A stretch of DNA of 26,808 bases from Mesostigma viride (GCA_009746045.1 RPFO01001065.1:64001-90808); one strand, 5' to 3'; shown: positions 1 through 10,645, numbered from the stretch's first letter. Notes: generated by a model not told the origin, from the sequence alone. Translations and numbers: made by a program.

Positions 1-709
1 CAGCTTTCGCAGCCAGGACGCTAGTCACAATACGTCACAGAAACGACAAATTCACAAACAAAACAACAAGGATGGGCGCACATCCTACGCGTTGCAGGTA
101 AGAGAGTCGGAGCAAAGCGGTTGGCTGCAAGCTACTACCACATACTGCATGACAAAACGTACCTTGGCGTTGCGCAGCCGACTTTCCTCCCTAGCTTGTG
201 GCGCCGATTCCTTGTAGTGGTGCAGAGCCGAGCTCCCCGTCGGTGCCCAGTCGACAGGTGATGCTTCTAAGCCCTACACTATGACCGCCCTTTCAGCTAG
301 ACGATGCCGCCTTTCACCACAGCCAGCTGCCCAGGCTGGCGGGTCGAACTCGGCTTTCTATCTCACTAAATATTGGGCCGGTCCAGCGCAGGCCCTGCGC
401 TATTAAGAATGCACCTAGCGGCTTAAACACAAGGGCTCTTCGCGAGCACCTGTGGAAAACCTCTAGAACTACCTCCGATCCAGTGTTACGTCCTGTGCCG
501 GACGGTGCGAAAGATCTAATCTAGTATAAGGTGCAGTTTAATAAGCCGGCATAGCCGCGCATCCGCGTACCGCGATAGCAAGCAAAGATCGCAGTAAATT
601 GACTAACTGAGCAGCGGTTTGTCCTCAGCTAGGCCTTATAGCATGATTAATTAATCTAGCTATATAACACGGCATGTCATGAGGCAAATGGCATCCGGAA
701 TAGTGCCCC

Positions 710-786
710 TTGGTCTGAGAGAGTCGTCAACACTCGTTTCATTAATCATCAAACCAAAGAGAGAGAGTCCATCGTCCACAGACCAA
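710..786. repeat. 8-bp perfect inverted repeat
   Basis: TTGGTCTG at 710-717 is repeated in inverted orientation as CAGACCAA at 779-786, with 61 bases between. The interior holds two purine-rich GAGAGAG stretches. No function is assigned, and an 8-bp pair at this distance can arise by chance. Confidence 0.3.
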
Positions 787-827
787 TTTCACCTAGCTGC
801 GCTACCAAGCTGGCAAGTTGGTGTGCA

Positions 828-847
828 GGCGCGCCGACATGCGCGCC
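828..847. repeat. GC-only hairpin GGCGCGC/GCGCGCC
   Basis: GGCGCGC at 828-834 and GCGCGCC at 841-847 form a perfect 7-bp inverted repeat with a 6-base loop. The left arm sits in the palindrome GGCGCGCC (828-835). The position is in otherwise unremarkable flank DNA, and no function is implied. Confidence 0.4.
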
Positions 848-893
848 GATCTTCCAGATACTGCCGTCAAGCCCCAATAGGTTCTGGATGACG

Positions 894-917
894 TCTAGGG
901 CCGGCCCGGCCCCTAGA
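894..917. repeat. 24-bp near-palindrome with GGCC core
   Basis: TCTAGGG at 894-900 and CCCTAGA at 911-917 are exact inverted copies. The GC-only stretch between them is nearly self-complementary, so the whole can fold into a hairpin with a one-base offset. It could be the remnant end of a repeat or a local structure. No flanking duplication is visible. Confidence 0.35.
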
Positions 918-960
918 AGATCTCGTACTTCTGGCTAGGCCCAAAATAACTGGTCCGGAA

Positions 961-1078
961 CACACAAAGTATCAAATAAACACACAAAGTCCCGAACTTA
1001 GGACAAATTCCCAAATAAGTCCCGAATTGAGTCCTATAGTCCGGCGGACTATGAAAGCGAGCTATCGAAAGTCCCAAA
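961..1078. repeat. Cluster of short direct repeats and one hairpin
   Basis: CACACAAAGT occurs at 961-970 and 981-990. AAGTCCCGAA occurs at 987-996 and 1017-1026, with a variant AAGTCCCAAA at 1069-1078. A perfect hairpin ATAGTCC/GGACTAT with loop GGC lies at 1036-1052. Such a cluster of short direct repeats just before an LTR-like end could be the degraded interior of a retroelement, but no coding remnant supports that. Confidence 0.35.
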
Positions 1079-1117
1079 CGAATAACAAATGACTTTCGAC
1101 TTATTTATTGAAGGCAT

Positions 1118-1150
1118 TGTTACGCCCATACAAAGGTCTGGGCCGTAACA
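1118..1150. mobile_element. 33-bp LTR relic (both ends, interior deleted)
   Basis: The sequence opens with TGTTACGCCC (1118-1127) and closes with GGGCCGTAACA (1140-1150). The arms are inverted copies, apart from one extra G in the right arm, around a 12-base centre. TGTTACG...CGTAACA is the typical terminal form of fungal LTRs (5'-TG...CA-3'). At 33 bp it is far too short to be an LTR, so an extreme internal deletion is the simplest reading. The bases outside (GGCAT left, GCGGG right) show no target duplication. The 170-bp array starts at the next base, so this element marks the array's left edge. It could instead be a chance hairpin. Confidence 0.4.
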
Positions 1151-4100
1151 GCGGGCTTCAAAGTGCCGGACGGCAGGCGGTACCACCATTCCGTGGCAGC
1201 TTGGCCCAGTTTGCTACCGGCTGGCACACGTTTTCAGTGAATTTTGGGCTCCAGATTTAAATGCAACGTGCGGTTTGAGGCAGGGGAAAACATGCGTGGA
1301 CGATAGGAATTATAGCACCGGCGGGCTTCAAAGTGCCGGACGGCAGGCGGTACCACCATTCCGTGGCAGCTTGGCCCAGTTTGCTACCGGCTGGCACACG
1401 TTTTCAGTGAATTTTGGGCTCCAGATTTAAATGCAACGTGCGGTTTGAGGCAGGGGAAAACATGCGTGGACGATAGGAATTATAGCACCGGCGGGCTTCA
1501 AAGTGCCGGACGGCAGGCGGTACCACCATTCCGTGGCAGCTTGGCCCAGTTTGCTACCGGCTGGCACACGTTTTCAGTGAATTTTGGGCTCCAGATTTAA
1601 ATGCAACGTGCGGTTTGAGGCAGGGGAAAACATGCGTGGACGATAGGAATTATAGCACCGGCGGGCTTCAAAGTGCCGGACGGCAGGCGGTACCACCATT
1701 CCGTGGCAGCTTGGCCCAGTTTGCTACCGGCTGGCACACGTTTTCAGTGAATTTTGGGCTCCAGATTTAAATGCAACGTGCGGTTTGAGGCAGGGGAAAA
1801 CATGCGTGGACGATAGGAATTATAGCACCGGCGGGCTTCAAAGTGCCGGACGGCAGGCGGTACCACCATTCCGTGGCAGCTTGGCCCAGTTTGCTACCGG
1901 CTGGCACACGTTTTCAGTGAATTTTGGGCTCCAGATTTAAATGCAACGTGCGGTTTGAGGCAGGGGAAAACATGCGTGGACGATAGGAATTATAGCACCG
2001 GCGGGCTTCAAAGTGCCGGACGGCAGGCGGTACCACCATTCCGTGGCAGCTTGGCCCAGTTTGCTACCGGCTGGCACACGTTTTCAGTGAATTTTGGGCT
2101 CCAGATTTAAATGCAACGTGCGGTTTGAGGCAGGGGAAAACATGCGTGGACGATAGGAATTATAGCACCGGCGGGCTTCAAAGTGCCGGACGGCAGGCGG
2201 TACCACCATTCCGTGGCAGCTTGGCCCAGTTTGCTACCGGCTGGCACACGTTTTCAGTGAATTTTGGGCTCCAGATTTAAATGCAACGTGCGGTTTGAGG
2301 CAGGGGAAAACATGCGTGGACGATAGGAATTATAGCACCGGCGGGCTTCAAAGTGCCGGACGGCAGGCGGTACCACCATTCCGTGGCAGCTTGGCCCAGT
2401 TTGCTACCGGCTGGCACACGTTTTCAGTGAATTTTGGGCTCCAGATTTAAATGCAACGTGCGGTTTGAGGCAGGGGAAAACATGCGTGGACGATAGGAAT
2501 TATAGCACCGGCGGGCTTCAAAGTGCCGGACGGCAGGCGGTACCACCATTCCGTGGCAGCTTGGCCCAGTTTGCTACCGGCTGGCACACGTTTTCAGTGA
2601 ATTTTGGGCTCCAGATTTAAATGCAACGTGCGGTTTGAGGCAGGGGAAAACATGCGTGGACGATAGGAATTATAGCACCGGCGGGCTTCAAAGTGCCGGA
2701 CGGCAGGCGGTACCACCATTCCGTGGCAGCTTGGCCCAGTTTGCTACCGGCTGGCACACGTTTTCAGTGAATTTTGGGCTCCAGATTTAAATGCAACGTG
2801 CGGTTTGAGGCAGGGGAAAACATGCGTGGACGATAGGAATTATAGCACCGGCGGGCTTCAAAGTGCCGGACGGCAGGCGGTACCACCATTCCGTGGCAGC
2901 TTGGCCCAGTTTGCTACCGGCTGGCACACGTTTTCAGTGAATTTTGGGCTCCAGATTTAAATGCAACGTGCGGTTTGAGGCAGGGGAAAACATGCGTGGA
3001 CGATAGGAATTATAGCACCGGCGGGCTTCAAAGTGCCGGACGGCAGGCGGTACCACCATTCCGTGGCAGCTTGGCCCAGTTTGCTACCGGCTGGCACACG
3101 TTTTCAGTGAATTTTGGGCTCCAGATTTAAATGCAACGTGCGGTTTGAGGCAGGGGAAAACATGCGTGGACGATAGGAATTATAGCACCGGCGGGCTTCA
3201 AAGTGCCGGACGGCAGGCGGTACCACCATTCCGTGGCAGCTTGGCCCAGTTTGCTACCGGCTGGCACACGTTTTCAGTGAATTTTGGGCTCCAGATTTAA
3301 ATGCAACGTGCGGTTTGAGGCAGGGGAAAACATGCGTGGACGATAGGAATTATAGCACCGGCGGGCTTCAAAGTGCCGGACGGCAGGCGGTACCACCATT
3401 CCGTGGCAGCTTGGCCCAGTTTGCTACCGGCTGGCACACGTTTTCAGTGAATTTTGGGCTCCAGATTTAAATGCAACGTGCGGTTTGAGGCAGGGGAAAA
3501 CATGCGTGGACGATAGGAATTATAGCACCGGCGGGCTTCAAAGTGCCGGACGGCAGGCGGTACCACCATTCCGTGGCAGCTTGGCCCAGTTTGCTACCGG
3601 CTGGCACACGTTTTCAGTGAATTTTGGGCTCCAGATTTAAATGCAACGTGCGGTTTGAGGCAGGGGAAAACATGCGTGGACGATAGGAATTATAGCACCG
3701 GCGGGCTTCAAAGTGCCGGACGGCAGGCGGTACCACCATTCCGTGGCAGCTTGGCCCAGTTTGCTACCGGCTGGCACACGTTTTCAGTGAATTTTGGGCT
3801 CCAGATTTAAATGCAACGTGCGGTTTGAGGCAGGGGAAAACATGCGTGGACGATAGGAATTATAGCACCGGCGGGCTTCAAAGTGCCGGACGGCAGGCGG
3901 TACCACCATTCCGTGGCAGCTTGGCCCAGTTTGCTACCGGCTGGCACACGTTTTCAGTGAATTTTGGGCTCCAGATTTAAATGCAACGTGCGGTTTGAGG
4001 CAGGGGAAAACATGCGTGGACGATAGGAATTATAGCACCGGCGGGCTTCAAAGTGCCGGACGGCAGGCGGTACCACCATTCCGTGGCAGCTTGGCCCAGT

Positions 4101-7100
4101 TTGCTACCGGCTGGCACACGTTTTCAGTGAATTTTGGGCTCCAGATTTAAATGCAACGTGCGGTTTGAGGCAGGGGAAAACATGCGTGGACGATAGGAAT
4201 TATAGCACCGGCGGGCTTCAAAGTGCCGGACGGCAGGCGGTACCACCATTCCGTGGCAGCTTGGCCCAGTTTGCTACCGGCTGGCACACGTTTTCAGTGA
4301 ATTTTGGGCTCCAGATTTAAATGCAACGTGCGGTTTGAGGCAGGGGAAAACATGCGTGGACGATAGGAATTATAGCACCGGCGGGCTTCAAAGTGCCGGA
4401 CGGCAGGCGGTACCACCATTCCGTGGCAGCTTGGCCCAGTTTGCTACCGGCTGGCACACGTTTTCAGTGAATTTTGGGCTCCAGATTTAAATGCAACGTG
4501 CGGTTTGAGGCAGGGGAAAACATGCGTGGACGATAGGAATTATAGCACCGGCGGGCTTCAAAGTGCCGGACGGCAGGCGGTACCACCATTCCGTGGCAGC
4601 TTGGCCCAGTTTGCTACCGGCTGGCACACGTTTTCAGTGAATTTTGGGCTCCAGATTTAAATGCAACGTGCGGTTTGAGGCAGGGGAAAACATGCGTGGA
4701 CGATAGGAATTATAGCACCGGCGGGCTTCAAAGTGCCGGACGGCAGGCGGTACCACCATTCCGTGGCAGCTTGGCCCAGTTTGCTACCGGCTGGCACACG
4801 TTTTCAGTGAATTTTGGGCTCCAGATTTAAATGCAACGTGCGGTTTGAGGCAGGGGAAAACATGCGTGGACGATAGGAATTATAGCACCGGCGGGCTTCA
4901 AAGTGCCGGACGGCAGGCGGTACCACCATTCCGTGGCAGCTTGGCCCAGTTTGCTACCGGCTGGCACACGTTTTCAGTGAATTTTGGGCTCCAGATTTAA
5001 ATGCAACGTGCGGTTTGAGGCAGGGGAAAACATGCGTGGACGATAGGAATTATAGCACCGGCGGGCTTCAAAGTGCCGGACGGCAGGCGGTACCACCATT
5101 CCGTGGCAGCTTGGCCCAGTTTGCTACCGGCTGGCACACGTTTTCAGTGAATTTTGGGCTCCAGATTTAAATGCAACGTGCGGTTTGAGGCAGGGGAAAA
5201 CATGCGTGGACGATAGGAATTATAGCACCGGCGGGCTTCAAAGTGCCGGACGGCAGGCGGTACCACCATTCCGTGGCAGCTTGGCCCAGTTTGCTACCGG
5301 CTGGCACACGTTTTCAGTGAATTTTGGGCTCCAGATTTAAATGCAACGTGCGGTTTGAGGCAGGGGAAAACATGCGTGGACGATAGGAATTATAGCACCG
5401 GCGGGCTTCAAAGTGCCGGACGGCAGGCGGTACCACCATTCCGTGGCAGCTTGGCCCAGTTTGCTACCGGCTGGCACACGTTTTCAGTGAATTTTGGGCT
5501 CCAGATTTAAATGCAACGTGCGGTTTGAGGCAGGGGAAAACATGCGTGGACGATAGGAATTATAGCACCGGCGGGCTTCAAAGTGCCGGACGGCAGGCGG
5601 TACCACCATTCCGTGGCAGCTTGGCCCAGTTTGCTACCGGCTGGCACACGTTTTCAGTGAATTTTGGGCTCCAGATTTAAATGCAACGTGCGGTTTGAGG
5701 CAGGGGAAAACATGCGTGGACGATAGGAATTATAGCACCGGCGGGCTTCAAAGTGCCGGACGGCAGGCGGTACCACCATTCCGTGGCAGCTTGGCCCAGT
5801 TTGCTACCGGCTGGCACACGTTTTCAGTGAATTTTGGGCTCCAGATTTAAATGCAACGTGCGGTTTGAGGCAGGGGAAAACATGCGTGGACGATAGGAAT
5901 TATAGCACCGGCGGGCTTCAAAGTGCCGGACGGCAGGCGGTACCACCATTCCGTGGCAGCTTGGCCCAGTTTGCTACCGGCTGGCACACGTTTTCAGTGA
6001 ATTTTGGGCTCCAGATTTAAATGCAACGTGCGGTTTGAGGCAGGGGAAAACATGCGTGGACGATAGGAATTATAGCACCGGCGGGCTTCAAAGTGCCGGA
6101 CGGCAGGCGGTACCACCATTCCGTGGCAGCTTGGCCCAGTTTGCTACCGGCTGGCACACGTTTTCAGTGAATTTTGGGCTCCAGATTTAAATGCAACGTG
6201 CGGTTTGAGGCAGGGGAAAACATGCGTGGACGATAGGAATTATAGCACCGGCGGGCTTCAAAGTGCCGGACGGCAGGCGGTACCACCATTCCGTGGCAGC
6301 TTGGCCCAGTTTGCTACCGGCTGGCACACGTTTTCAGTGAATTTTGGGCTCCAGATTTAAATGCAACGTGCGGTTTGAGGCAGGGGAAAACATGCGTGGA
6401 CGATAGGAATTATAGCACCGGCGGGCTTCAAAGTGCCGGACGGCAGGCGGTACCACCATTCCGTGGCAGCTTGGCCCAGTTTGCTACCGGCTGGCACACG
6501 TTTTCAGTGAATTTTGGGCTCCAGATTTAAATGCAACGTGCGGTTTGAGGCAGGGGAAAACATGCGTGGACGATAGGAATTATAGCACCGGCGGGCTTCA
6601 AAGTGCCGGACGGCAGGCGGTACCACCATTCCGTGGCAGCTTGGCCCAGTTTGCTACCGGCTGGCACACGTTTTCAGTGAATTTTGGGCTCCAGATTTAA
6701 ATGCAACGTGCGGTTTGAGGCAGGGGAAAACATGCGTGGACGATAGGAATTATAGCACCGGCGGGCTTCAAAGTGCCGGACGGCAGGCGGTACCACCATT
6801 CCGTGGCAGCTTGGCCCAGTTTGCTACCGGCTGGCACACGTTTTCAGTGAATTTTGGGCTCCAGATTTAAATGCAACGTGCGGTTTGAGGCAGGGGAAAA
6901 CATGCGTGGACGATAGGAATTATAGCACCGGCGGGCTTCAAAGTGCCGGACGGCAGGCGGTACCACCATTCCGTGGCAGCTTGGCCCAGTTTGCTACCGG
7001 CTGGCACACGTTTTCAGTGAATTTTGGGCTCCAGATTTAAATGCAACGTGCGGTTTGAGGCAGGGGAAAACATGCGTGGACGATAGGAATTATAGCACCG

Positions 7101-9140
7101 GCGGGCTTCAAAGTGCCGGACGGCAGGCGGTACCACCATTCCGTGGCAGCTTGGCCCAGTTTGCTACCGGCTGGCACACGTTTTCAGTGAATTTTGGGCT
7201 CCAGATTTAAATGCAACGTGCGGTTTGAGGCAGGGGAAAACATGCGTGGACGATAGGAATTATAGCACCGGCGGGCTTCAAAGTGCCGGACGGCAGGCGG
7301 TACCACCATTCCGTGGCAGCTTGGCCCAGTTTGCTACCGGCTGGCACACGTTTTCAGTGAATTTTGGGCTCCAGATTTAAATGCAACGTGCGGTTTGAGG
7401 CAGGGGAAAACATGCGTGGACGATAGGAATTATAGCACCGGCGGGCTTCAAAGTGCCGGACGGCAGGCGGTACCACCATTCCGTGGCAGCTTGGCCCAGT
7501 TTGCTACCGGCTGGCACACGTTTTCAGTGAATTTTGGGCTCCAGATTTAAATGCAACGTGCGGTTTGAGGCAGGGGAAAACATGCGTGGACGATAGGAAT
7601 TATAGCACCGGCGGGCTTCAAAGTGCCGGACGGCAGGCGGTACCACCATTCCGTGGCAGCTTGGCCCAGTTTGCTACCGGCTGGCACACGTTTTCAGTGA
7701 ATTTTGGGCTCCAGATTTAAATGCAACGTGCGGTTTGAGGCAGGGGAAAACATGCGTGGACGATAGGAATTATAGCACCGGCGGGCTTCAAAGTGCCGGA
7801 CGGCAGGCGGTACCACCATTCCGTGGCAGCTTGGCCCAGTTTGCTACCGGCTGGCACACGTTTTCAGTGAATTTTGGGCTCCAGATTTAAATGCAACGTG
7901 CGGTTTGAGGCAGGGGAAAACATGCGTGGACGATAGGAATTATAGCACCGGCGGGCTTCAAAGTGCCGGACGGCAGGCGGTACCACCATTCCGTGGCAGC
8001 TTGGCCCAGTTTGCTACCGGCTGGCACACGTTTTCAGTGAATTTTGGGCTCCAGATTTAAATGCAACGTGCGGTTTGAGGCAGGGGAAAACATGCGTGGA
8101 CGATAGGAATTATAGCACCGGCGGGCTTCAAAGTGCCGGACGGCAGGCGGTACCACCATTCCGTGGCAGCTTGGCCCAGTTTGCTACCGGCTGGCACACG
8201 TTTTCAGTGAATTTTGGGCTCCAGATTTAAATGCAACGTGCGGTTTGAGGCAGGGGAAAACATGCGTGGACGATAGGAATTATAGCACCGGCGGGCTTCA
8301 AAGTGCCGGACGGCAGGCGGTACCACCATTCCGTGGCAGCTTGGCCCAGTTTGCTACCGGCTGGCACACGTTTTCAGTGAATTTTGGGCTCCAGATTTAA
8401 ATGCAACGTGCGGTTTGAGGCAGGGGAAAACATGCGTGGACGATAGGAATTATAGCACCGGCGGGCTTCAAAGTGCCGGACGGCAGGCGGTACCACCATT
8501 CCGTGGCAGCTTGGCCCAGTTTGCTACCGGCTGGCACACGTTTTCAGTGAATTTTGGGCTCCAGATTTAAATGCAACGTGCGGTTTGAGGCAGGGGAAAA
8601 CATGCGTGGACGATAGGAATTATAGCACCGGCGGGCTTCAAAGTGCCGGACGGCAGGCGGTACCACCATTCCGTGGCAGCTTGGCCCAGTTTGCTACCGG
8701 CTGGCACACGTTTTCAGTGAATTTTGGGCTCCAGATTTAAATGCAACGTGCGGTTTGAGGCAGGGGAAAACATGCGTGGACGATAGGAATTATAGCACCG
8801 GCGGGCTTCAAAGTGCCGGACGGCAGGCGGTACCACCATTCCGTGGCAGCTTGGCCCAGTTTGCTACCGGCTGGCACACGTTTTCAGTGAATTTTGGGCT
8901 CCAGATTTAAATGCAACGTGCGGTTTGAGGCAGGGGAAAACATGCGTGGACGATAGGAATTATAGCACCGGCGGGCTTCAAAGTGCCGGACGGCAGGCGG
9001 TACCACCATTCCGTGGCAGCTTGGCCCAGTTTGCTACCGGCTGGCACACGTTTTCAGTGAATTTTGGGCTCCAGATTTAAATGCAACGTGCGGTTTGAGG
9101 CAGGGGAAAACATGCGTGGACGATAGGAATTATAGCACCG
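1151..9140 (+). repeat. 170-bp satellite array, left block (47 monomers)
   Basis: The block is exactly 47 head-to-tail monomers of 170 bp, phased from GCGGGCTTCA at 1151. I saw no substitution or indel between copies. By hand count a monomer is 94/170 G+C (55%) and holds 12 CpG, close to expectation for its composition, so there is no sign of CpG decay or RIP. Monomer landmarks are a KpnI-type GGTACC at positions 29-34, the palindrome ATTTAAAT at 105-112, and an imperfect inverted repeat (14-23 against 41-48). The length is nucleosomal. Because 170 is not a multiple of 3, frames shift at each copy and no long open frame exists. I saw no CENP-B-box-like motif and no promoter. Confidence 0.98.
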
Positions 9141-9202
9141 GCGGGCTTCAAAGTGCCGGACGGCAGGCGCGGTACCACCATTCCGTGGCAGCTTGGCCCA
9201 GT
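9141..9202 (+). repeat. 5' part of the interrupted satellite monomer, with a 2-bp insertion
   Basis: These 62 bases match monomer positions 1-60, except that GGCGG reads GGCGCGG near 9168-9171, a 2-bp GC/CG insertion. It is the only monomer variant I saw in roughly 120 copies. The monomer is broken at position 60 by the 5.2-kb insertion and resumes at 14402. Confidence 0.95.
9199..9202. repeat. Target-site duplication CAGT, left copy
   Basis: CAGT (monomer positions 57-60) directly precedes the insertion terminus TGTCACG. The same four bases follow the other terminus at 14402-14405, while an uninterrupted monomer has them once. A 4-bp duplication fits integrase-type insertion. Annealing at a shared CAG is an alternative, because the unit junction also contains CAG. 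Confidence 0.65.
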
Positions 9203-10168
9203 TGTCACGTCCGTGATCATTTACGTCCGTGCACTCAAGAAGTTACGCGGTTGCCGTAATCGGAATCGTTACCGACGTTTGGTTGGTTCCGATTCAGTAG
9301 GCCGCAGGCTTTGTTCCTTGGGCCGGTGTGGAGCGCCGCGCCGGAAAGGCCTGAATTTCTAGAGTGACAGTCTTAGGTGACCTGACTTAGGTTCAGGCGC
9401 AAGACTTTGGGGCGCAAAGCCTTGGTGGCTTGCGCAATATTCCGGTGCGTGACATTTGGCAGTTATGAATCTTTTGTATTGTCCAGACGGAATGATGTTC
9501 AGTCCATCTGACAAAGCTAGATACGCAGATCGTAGTGTGCGGTGTGCTGGCTCGCACGTGGTTGTCGAACAGACTTGCTCTGCATTTTGCTGGCAGTCTA
9601 ACTGCACGTCAGGCGGCTTGCTGGCAAATGCGACAGCGCATGGATGCCGGGATTTTTGGAGGTATTTAGGAGCAGCGCAGCGGCCATGGTGGTCGTTGTT
9701 CGCTCGTTTCTCTCCCTCACAACTAGTTTGTTGTCTTCATGGGGTTAAACTTCTCGAACAGCCCGGAGCAGCCCCCGTGAGTGGTTGCATGTCGTTGCCA
9801 TGACGATGGTTGATAAGATTGACAATGGTTTGATCCGGTTGGGATGTTGTTGGCATTGTGGACGAGAAACGTTCTGCTGACCCGGGAACAGTCCCGGGAA
9901 AGGGCCGGTTCGTCGTTGGCCAGTGTGCCAGTAACTGGGACATGAGCGCAGAGTCACACAGTTGATATAGATTATGACGTAAGTAAACACTGTTGCGCCA
10001 CAGTGGCGTCATGGTCGGTCTGTGGTGATTTCGATGGGTCTCAAGGATATGTAGTTACTCTTACAGTTGCGGCAGCACAACTCGGCATTCATTGTAATTT
10101 GTCAAATGTTATGGAATGAATGGTTTGGGCATTGCTTTCATCATAAAGCATTATTGCAATCTTCATAA

Positions 10169-10176
10169 TATAAATA
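10169..10176 (+). promoter_or_regulatory. TATA-like box, unit 1
   Basis: TATAAATA lies in an AT-rich window about 80 bp upstream of the internal segment. The divergent unit 4 also has a TATA box in the equivalent place, which supports function. In an LTR this would mark U3, with transcription starting tens of bases downstream on the + strand. No start-site motif is clear. Confidence 0.4.
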
Positions 10177-10335
10177 TCGGCTGGCTGCGCTGCCTGTCAT
10201 GAAGGTGGTGGTGCCGTCAAGGACCACACCTATCATTTCCACATTATTTAAAACGAGCGAACAACCCTTGGCGGGTTCAGTTCGGACAGCCTGAGCCGGA
10301 GATATACCCAAGCTGCTTGCAGAATCAAGCACTTG

Positions 10336-10467
10336 GAAGAGGATTAAGCTTATCCTTTAAAAAGCTATGAAGAGGATTAGGCTTATCCTTGAAAAAGCCA
10401 TGAAGAGGATTATGCTTATCCTTGAAAAAGCACTGAAGAGGTTATTGCTTAGCCTATTTGAAAAGCA
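10336..10467 (+). repeat. Four tandem 33-bp hairpin modules, unit 1
   Basis: The modules begin at 10336, 10369, 10402 and 10435 (period exactly 33), each starting GAAGAGG. Each contains interleaved complementary words: AGGAT (AGGTT in module 4) with ATCCT (AGCCT), and xGCTT with AAGCx'. The x pair is A-T, G-C, T-A and T-A in modules 1-4, so pairing is kept while the bases change. Interleaving as S1-TA-S2-S1'-short A-rich loop-S2' is the layout of an H-type pseudoknot. The multiple-of-3 period also makes an 11-residue periodic frame on the minus strand, which I regard as a by-product. Confidence 0.75.
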
Positions 10468-10483
10468 TGTGTGGTCCTGTCGT

Positions 10484-10500
10484 GGGAATTTTTTTTTCCC
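10484..10500 (+). other. T-run hairpin, unit 1
   Basis: GGGAA (10484-10488) and TTCCC (10496-10500) flank a loop of seven T; the uninterrupted T run is nine bases (10489-10497). Unit 3 has a 12-T run in the matching place, between different complementary arms. If RNA polymerase III read this strand, the run would act as a terminator, but no clear A box was found to support that. Confidence 0.35.
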
Positions 10501-10546
10501 TATGTGATCCTCTTTTTGACTTTTTGGCTCTTCATTTTTTCGAGCT

Positions 10547-10561
10547 AAAAAGTGGGGGGAA
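10547..10561 (+). other. Polypurine-tract-like run, unit 1
   Basis: A purine-rich stretch, AAAAAGTGGGGGGAA, ends exactly where the internal segment meets the shared 3' segment. In LTR retroelements the polypurine tract primes plus-strand DNA and abuts the 3' LTR. Here the following bases are TATAGTGG, not the TGTCACG terminus seen at the insertion edges, so the fit is imperfect. Unit 3 has a similar run at 13172-13182. Confidence 0.35.
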
Positions 10562-10645
10562 TATAGTGGATCACACACAAGAGTACTCTATTGCTATGGA
10601 TATGCCTTCCAAGTGATAGGCTAGGATATAATGGCACGCAAACGC

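Larger units (their letters stand above)
1..1117. other. Single-copy flank with no supported gene
   Basis: This stretch lies left of the satellite and shares no repeat with the rest of the window. I found no coding frame with recognisable motifs, no tRNA or rRNA and no telomeric repeat. The longest open frame (679-891) encodes about 70 residues of low-information sequence with no domain. The texture is rich in CTAG and TTAATTAA-type words and resembles intergenic DNA of filamentous ascomycetes, which is an impression and not a proof. A frame open from the left edge runs to a stop at 96-98 and contains CAG|GTAAG at 95-102, a good-looking 5' splice site, but no continuing exon is convincing. 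A gene ending just outside the left edge cannot be excluded. Confidence 0.6.
10252..10575 (+). ncRNA. Candidate structured RNA region, unit 1
   Basis: This region covers the internal segment plus the first bases of the 3' segment, downstream of the TATA box. Possible stems in order are: ACCC/GGGT (10264-10276); TGCTTG/CAAGCA (10314-10331); four 33-nt hairpin modules (10336-10467); GGGAA/TTCCC around a T loop (10484-10500); and TGTGATCC (10503-10510) with GGATCACA (10568-10575), enclosing a GCTC/GAGC hairpin and the G-rich run. Unit 3 keeps these stems at matching places despite divergent sequence, with paired changes in several. It has no coding capacity on the + strand. Whether it is transcribed is not shown, and no known RNA family is recognised. 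Confidence 0.35.

Noticed and set aside
72-177. Possible start codon, 5' splice site and 80-bp fungal-size intron
   Set aside because: The spliced frame stops after about 21 codons, the branch site is weak, and no protein is recognisable.
338-352. tRNA B-box-like GGGTCGAACTCGG
   Set aside because: It lacks the second T of GGTTCGA, and no A box or cloverleaf arms could be placed upstream.
679-891. 70-codon + strand frame in the left flank
   Set aside because: Low-information sequence with no motif or supporting neighbour; expected by chance at this length.
1151-9140. CRISPR array
   Set aside because: The repeats abut directly with no spacers, and the unit is 170 bp and constant.
9153-9362. 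69-codon frame crossing from satellite into unit 1, and an 80-codon frame 14383-14625 crossing out of unit 4
   Set aside because: Chimeric frames created by the insertion junctions, with no protein similarity recognised.
9359-9607. 82-codon minus-strand frame, repeated at 10808 and 11947
   Set aside because: It overlaps the frame above on the opposite strand. The GTC insertion in unit 4 creates an in-frame stop, so it is not preserved.
9456-9803. 115-codon open frame, repeated at 10905-11252 and 12044-12391, and related to 13535-13873
   Set aside because: The three identical copies give no independent evidence. Against unit 4, the base changes I could align in this frame are all amino-acid changing (V to A, A to Q, F to Y) with none silent. 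The C-terminal part then diverges into another sequence. It has no domain, signal or motif.
9737-10012. Overlapping minus-strand frames of 81 and 91 codons, also in units 2 and 3
   Set aside because: Two frames on the same stretch, no recognisable protein, and neither kept in unit 4.
10252-10290. Primer-binding site after an LTR end
   Set aside because: TGGCGGGTTCAG near 10269 starts with TGG, but its complement does not resemble a tRNA 3' end and unit 3 does not keep it.
10401-10467. Hammerhead-ribozyme-like words (CTGAAGA ... GAAA) in the tandem modules, suggesting a retrozyme
   Set aside because: The first core base is not kept in most modules, extra bases separate the stem from GAAA, and no proper third stem with a cleavage triplet could be placed.
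10357-10578. Minus-strand frame with 11-residue periodicity, and its counterpart at 12936-13223
   Set aside because: The 33-bp module period is a multiple of three, so any open frame looks periodic. The unit 3 module spacing is 33-35 bp and breaks the periodicity. The + strand stems explain the pattern better.
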